Assembly: GCA_005792285.1 (NCBI GenBank)
Contig: SXSI01000047.1
Location: forward strand, 82,497-146,496
Reading direction: 5' to 3'
Length of the DNA stretch: 64,000 nt
Source: Bacteroidota bacterium
Lineage (GTDB): Bacteria; Bacteroidota; Ignavibacteria; UBA10030; UBA8401
Part shown: positions 62,157 to 64,000 of the stretch, one piece after another
How the letters are laid out: every line of letters starts with the position of its first letter
Numbering within the stretch: the first letter of the stretch is position 1
Made by a program: the position numbers and the translations under genes
The notes under the pieces: generated by a model
What the model was told of the DNA's origin: nothing
Databases searched by the model: none
Seen by the model: only the letters and a program-made list of their open reading frames with translations

Positions 62157-63100
62157 TGCGTAATTTATTTATTGTTTCAATATTTATTTTTTTTCTTATT
62201 TCATGTGATAATCAAAATAAATTAAGCACGCCAAATAAAAATATCAGCAGTTCAGATACTATGCATTTACTTTTTAATAAAGATTCAGCTTGGAATTATT
62301 TATTAAAACAGACATCATTTGGTCCACGAAATCCCAATTCTGTCGGCCATCAAAGATGTTTAACTTATCTTCATAATGAATTAAAACAATCAACAAAAAC
62401 TCAGCTTTTTCAATTTCAACAAGTAGGTTATAATGAAAATCTTTATTTAACAAATATTTTTGCCTCTTTTCGTCCTGAATTAAAAAATAGAATTTTACTT
62501 CTTGCACATTGGGATACAAGACCAAGAAGTGAAAATGATAAAATTATTTCTAAAAGATCAGATCCTTTAATTGGTGCAAATGATGGAGCTAGTGGAGTTG
62601 CAGTTTTGTTGGAAATTGCCAGAATTTTAAAATATAATCCACCCCCAATTGGAATTGATATTCTATTTGTTGATGGAGAAGATTACGGGATTAAACAAGA
62701 TTTGGAATATTATTCTTTAGGAGCAAAACATTTTGCAAAAAATAAACCTGCTTCATATCATCCTCAATATGCAATCCTACTTGATATGGTTGGAGATAAA
62801 GATTTACAAATTAATACTGAAATAAATTCAATGAAGTTTGCTCCAGGTTTATCCAAAGAAGTTTGGCGAAGAGCCGAACAACTTAAACTAAGTCAGTTTA
62901 ATCCGGAACCGAAATATGAAATTTACGATGATCATATTGTTTTAAATGAATATGGAATTCCAACAATTGATTTAATAGACTTCGATTATCCTTATTGGCA
63001 TACAACTGAAGATACTCCAGATAAATGCAGTAAAGAAAGTCTTGATGTAGTTGGAAAACTAATATTAAATATTATATTTAATCCACCACCTCACATTTAA
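62156..63100 (+). CDS. Glutaminyl-peptide cyclotransferase-like M28 protein
   Basis: A 314-residue lipoprotein-like protein (lipobox FFLISC, Cys17). The M28 fold is clear and the residue set is that of glutaminyl cyclases: LLLAHWDTRP; zinc ligand D143 in GANDGASGV; E175-D176 in VDGEDYG (catalytic Glu and second ligand); D210 in LLDMVGD; and W281-H282 in DYPYWHTTED. Such enzymes turn N-terminal Gln into pyroglutamate in the periplasm. Five other exports in this window begin with Gln after signal cleavage, which gives it likely substrates. An M28 aminopeptidase is the alternative. Confidence 0.85.
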   Translation: MRNLFIVSIFIFFLISCDNQNKLSTPNKNISSSDTMHLLFNKDSAWNYLLKQTSFGPRNPNSVGHQRCLTYLHNELKQSTKTQLFQFQQVGYNENLYLTNIFASFRPELKNRILLLAHWDTRPRSENDKIISKRSDPLIGANDGASGVAVLLEIARILKYNPPPIGIDILFVDGEDYGIKQDLEYYSLGAKHFAKNKPASYHPQYAILLDMVGDKDLQINTEINSMKFAPGLSKEVWRRAEQLKLSQFNPEPKYEIYDDHIVLNEYGIPTIDLIDFDYPYWHTTEDTPDKCSKESLDVVGKLILNIIFNPPPHI

Positions 63101-63108
63101 ATAATTTT

Positions 63109-63960
63109 TTGACTGATACTTATCTTGAAATAACTATTTTTTCTCCTCCCGATGAGACACTCAGAGAAACAATTTCTGCAGAGTTGTATGATTTTAATTT
63201 TTTAGGAATAAAAGAAGAAGCTGATTTTCTTTTTTGTTACGTAAATAAAAATGATTGGAATGAAAACAAAATAAATGAATTAACAAAAACATTAAGCGAC
63301 TATTCTGATCTTGTTCAATTGCACGAAATAAAAGAACTCGCCACTGTAAATTGGAATGAGAATTGGGAGAAATCTATTCAGCCTATGAAAGTCGGAAAGA
63401 ATTTTATTATTACTCCATCTTGGCATAATGTAGATTCCAAAAATGAAATCGTAATTACAATCGATCCTAAAATGTCATTTGGAACTGGTTATCACGAAAC
63501 AACTCGACTTATGTTAACGCATCTCGAATCAACAAAACTTAAAATTGGAAATGTACTCGATGTTGGAACAGGAACTGGAATATTAGCAATTGCCGCTTCA
63601 AAATTGGGCTTTAAATCGATTATTGCATTGGATATTGATGAATGGTCATATGTTAATGCAAAAGAGAACGTAGAGAAAAATGATTGTTCGAATAATATTT
63701 TAGTTCATAAAGGTGATCTGAATTCGCTTGTGCATAATAATAATTATGATCTTATTTTATGCAATATTTTTAGAATAACTATTATAGAACTACTTCCAAC
63801 TCTTTCGACACTTTTAAATTCTAATGGTAAAATAATTCTGTCAGGATTTTTAGAAAATGAGCATTCGTTTATTAAAGAAGCAATCAATAATTGTAATTTA
63901 ATTATCGATTCGCAAACAGTTGATAATAGTTGGGAGTGTTTAACAGTTTCTAAAAAATGA
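63109..63960 (+). CDS. prmA: Ribosomal protein L11 methyltransferase
   Basis: A 283-residue PrmA. N-terminal ribosome-binding part, then VNWNENWEKSIQPMKVG, and the SAM site VLDVGTGTGILAIAASKLG and NIFRITIIELLP. The start is TTG at 63109, eight bases after the previous stop; no ATG gives the full N-terminal domain. It overlaps the next gene by four bases (ATGA). PrmA trimethylates ribosomal protein L11. Confidence 0.93.
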   Translation: MTDTYLEITIFSPPDETLRETISAELYDFNFLGIKEEADFLFCYVNKNDWNENKINELTKTLSDYSDLVQLHEIKELATVNWNENWEKSIQPMKVGKNFIITPSWHNVDSKNEIVITIDPKMSFGTGYHETTRLMLTHLESTKLKIGNVLDVGTGTGILAIAASKLGFKSIIALDIDEWSYVNAKENVEKNDCSNNILVHKGDLNSLVHNNNYDLILCNIFRITIIELLPTLSTLLNSNGKIILSGFLENEHSFIKEAINNCNLIIDSQTVDNSWECLTVSKK

Positions 63961-64000
63961 GAATTGCATCAATTGATATTGGAACAAATACAATTCTGTT
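63957..64000 (+). CDS. Ppx/GppA family phosphatase, start only
   Basis: The first 14 codons lie in the window: MRIASIDIGTNTIL. This is the N-terminal signature of the exopolyphosphatase/pppGpp phosphatase family, in which the DIGTN loop binds phosphate. The ATG overlaps the prmA stop by four bases. The rest runs off the right edge. Confidence 0.75.
   Translation, partial: MRIASIDIGTNTIL

Noticed and set aside
1..64000. CRISPR arrays, insertion sequences, prophage or integrase genes, rRNA
   Set aside because: I looked for regular direct repeats, transposase or integrase motifs, and rRNA cores and saw none.

Overview
The DNA is strongly AT-rich and comes from a bacterium of the Bacteroidota/Chlorobi lineage, most likely the Ignavibacteria. 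Evidence: a type IX secretion (T9SS) sorting domain with the YPNPFNPST signature, a PorV-like outer-membrane protein, a CarboxypepD_reg plus TonB receptor, a histone H1-like small protein, promoter-like sites of the TTTG-N19/21-TAnnTTTG type, few Shine-Dalgarno sites, and several TTG/GTG starts. I see no insertion sequence, prophage, CRISPR array or rRNA. Genes are tightly packed and the longest gene-free stretch is about 165 bases, so this reads as an ordinary chromosomal segment.

Layout. 1-15855 (minus): an almost gapless cell-envelope run starting just downstream of tRNA-Ser: LysM lytic transglycosylase, two secreted T9SS-type proteins, a large lipoprotein, a TonB receptor, a PorV-like protein, a beta-propeller lipoprotein, an S41 protease, a DUF3108 protein and a truncated gamma-carbonic anhydrase-like gene. 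16115-18904 (plus): DNA polymerase I. 18914-22847 (minus): rplM-rpsI, rpsB-tsf, a terminator, then pyrH-frr. 22924-32416 (minus): an eight-gene lipoate/2-oxoacid dehydrogenase operon with two complexes (pdhABC; fused E1 plus E2), a shared E3 (lpdA) and lipA and lipB. 32579-33179 (plus): a zinc-ribbon protein and bS21. 33245-35498 (minus): CPBP-like membrane protein, histone H1-like protein, dipeptidase. 35593-39836 (plus): an iron operon of feoA, feoB, a FeoB-associated Cys-rich peptide, a putative beta-barrel, a monoheme c lipoprotein and a SufT/MIP18-type protein, preceded by two copies of a palindromic operator. 39879-42824 (minus): dinB, FkbM methyltransferase, ychF. 42935-47842 (plus): ccdA, nrnA, pepA, pdxA, ftsE-like. 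47839-58258 (minus): an eleven-gene operon from rsmB through tdh-DoxX-kbl, two acyltransferase-like membrane proteins, rmuC, aat, purC and mrp to a NifU-domain gene. 58325-60639 (minus): rpmE, mltG, tsaD. 60723-64000 (plus): dacB, a glutaminyl cyclase of the M28 fold, prmA, and the start of a Ppx/GppA gene.

How it fits together. The most distinctive parts are the envelope/T9SS run, the extended feo operon with its own operator, and the secreted-protein chemistry: five non-lipoprotein exports here have Gln directly after the predicted signal-peptidase site, and the window also encodes a glutaminyl cyclase that could cap them. Most other genes are housekeeping (replication, translation, central carbon metabolism, Fe-S assembly). 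All assignments come from reading motifs in the sequence; no database search was run.
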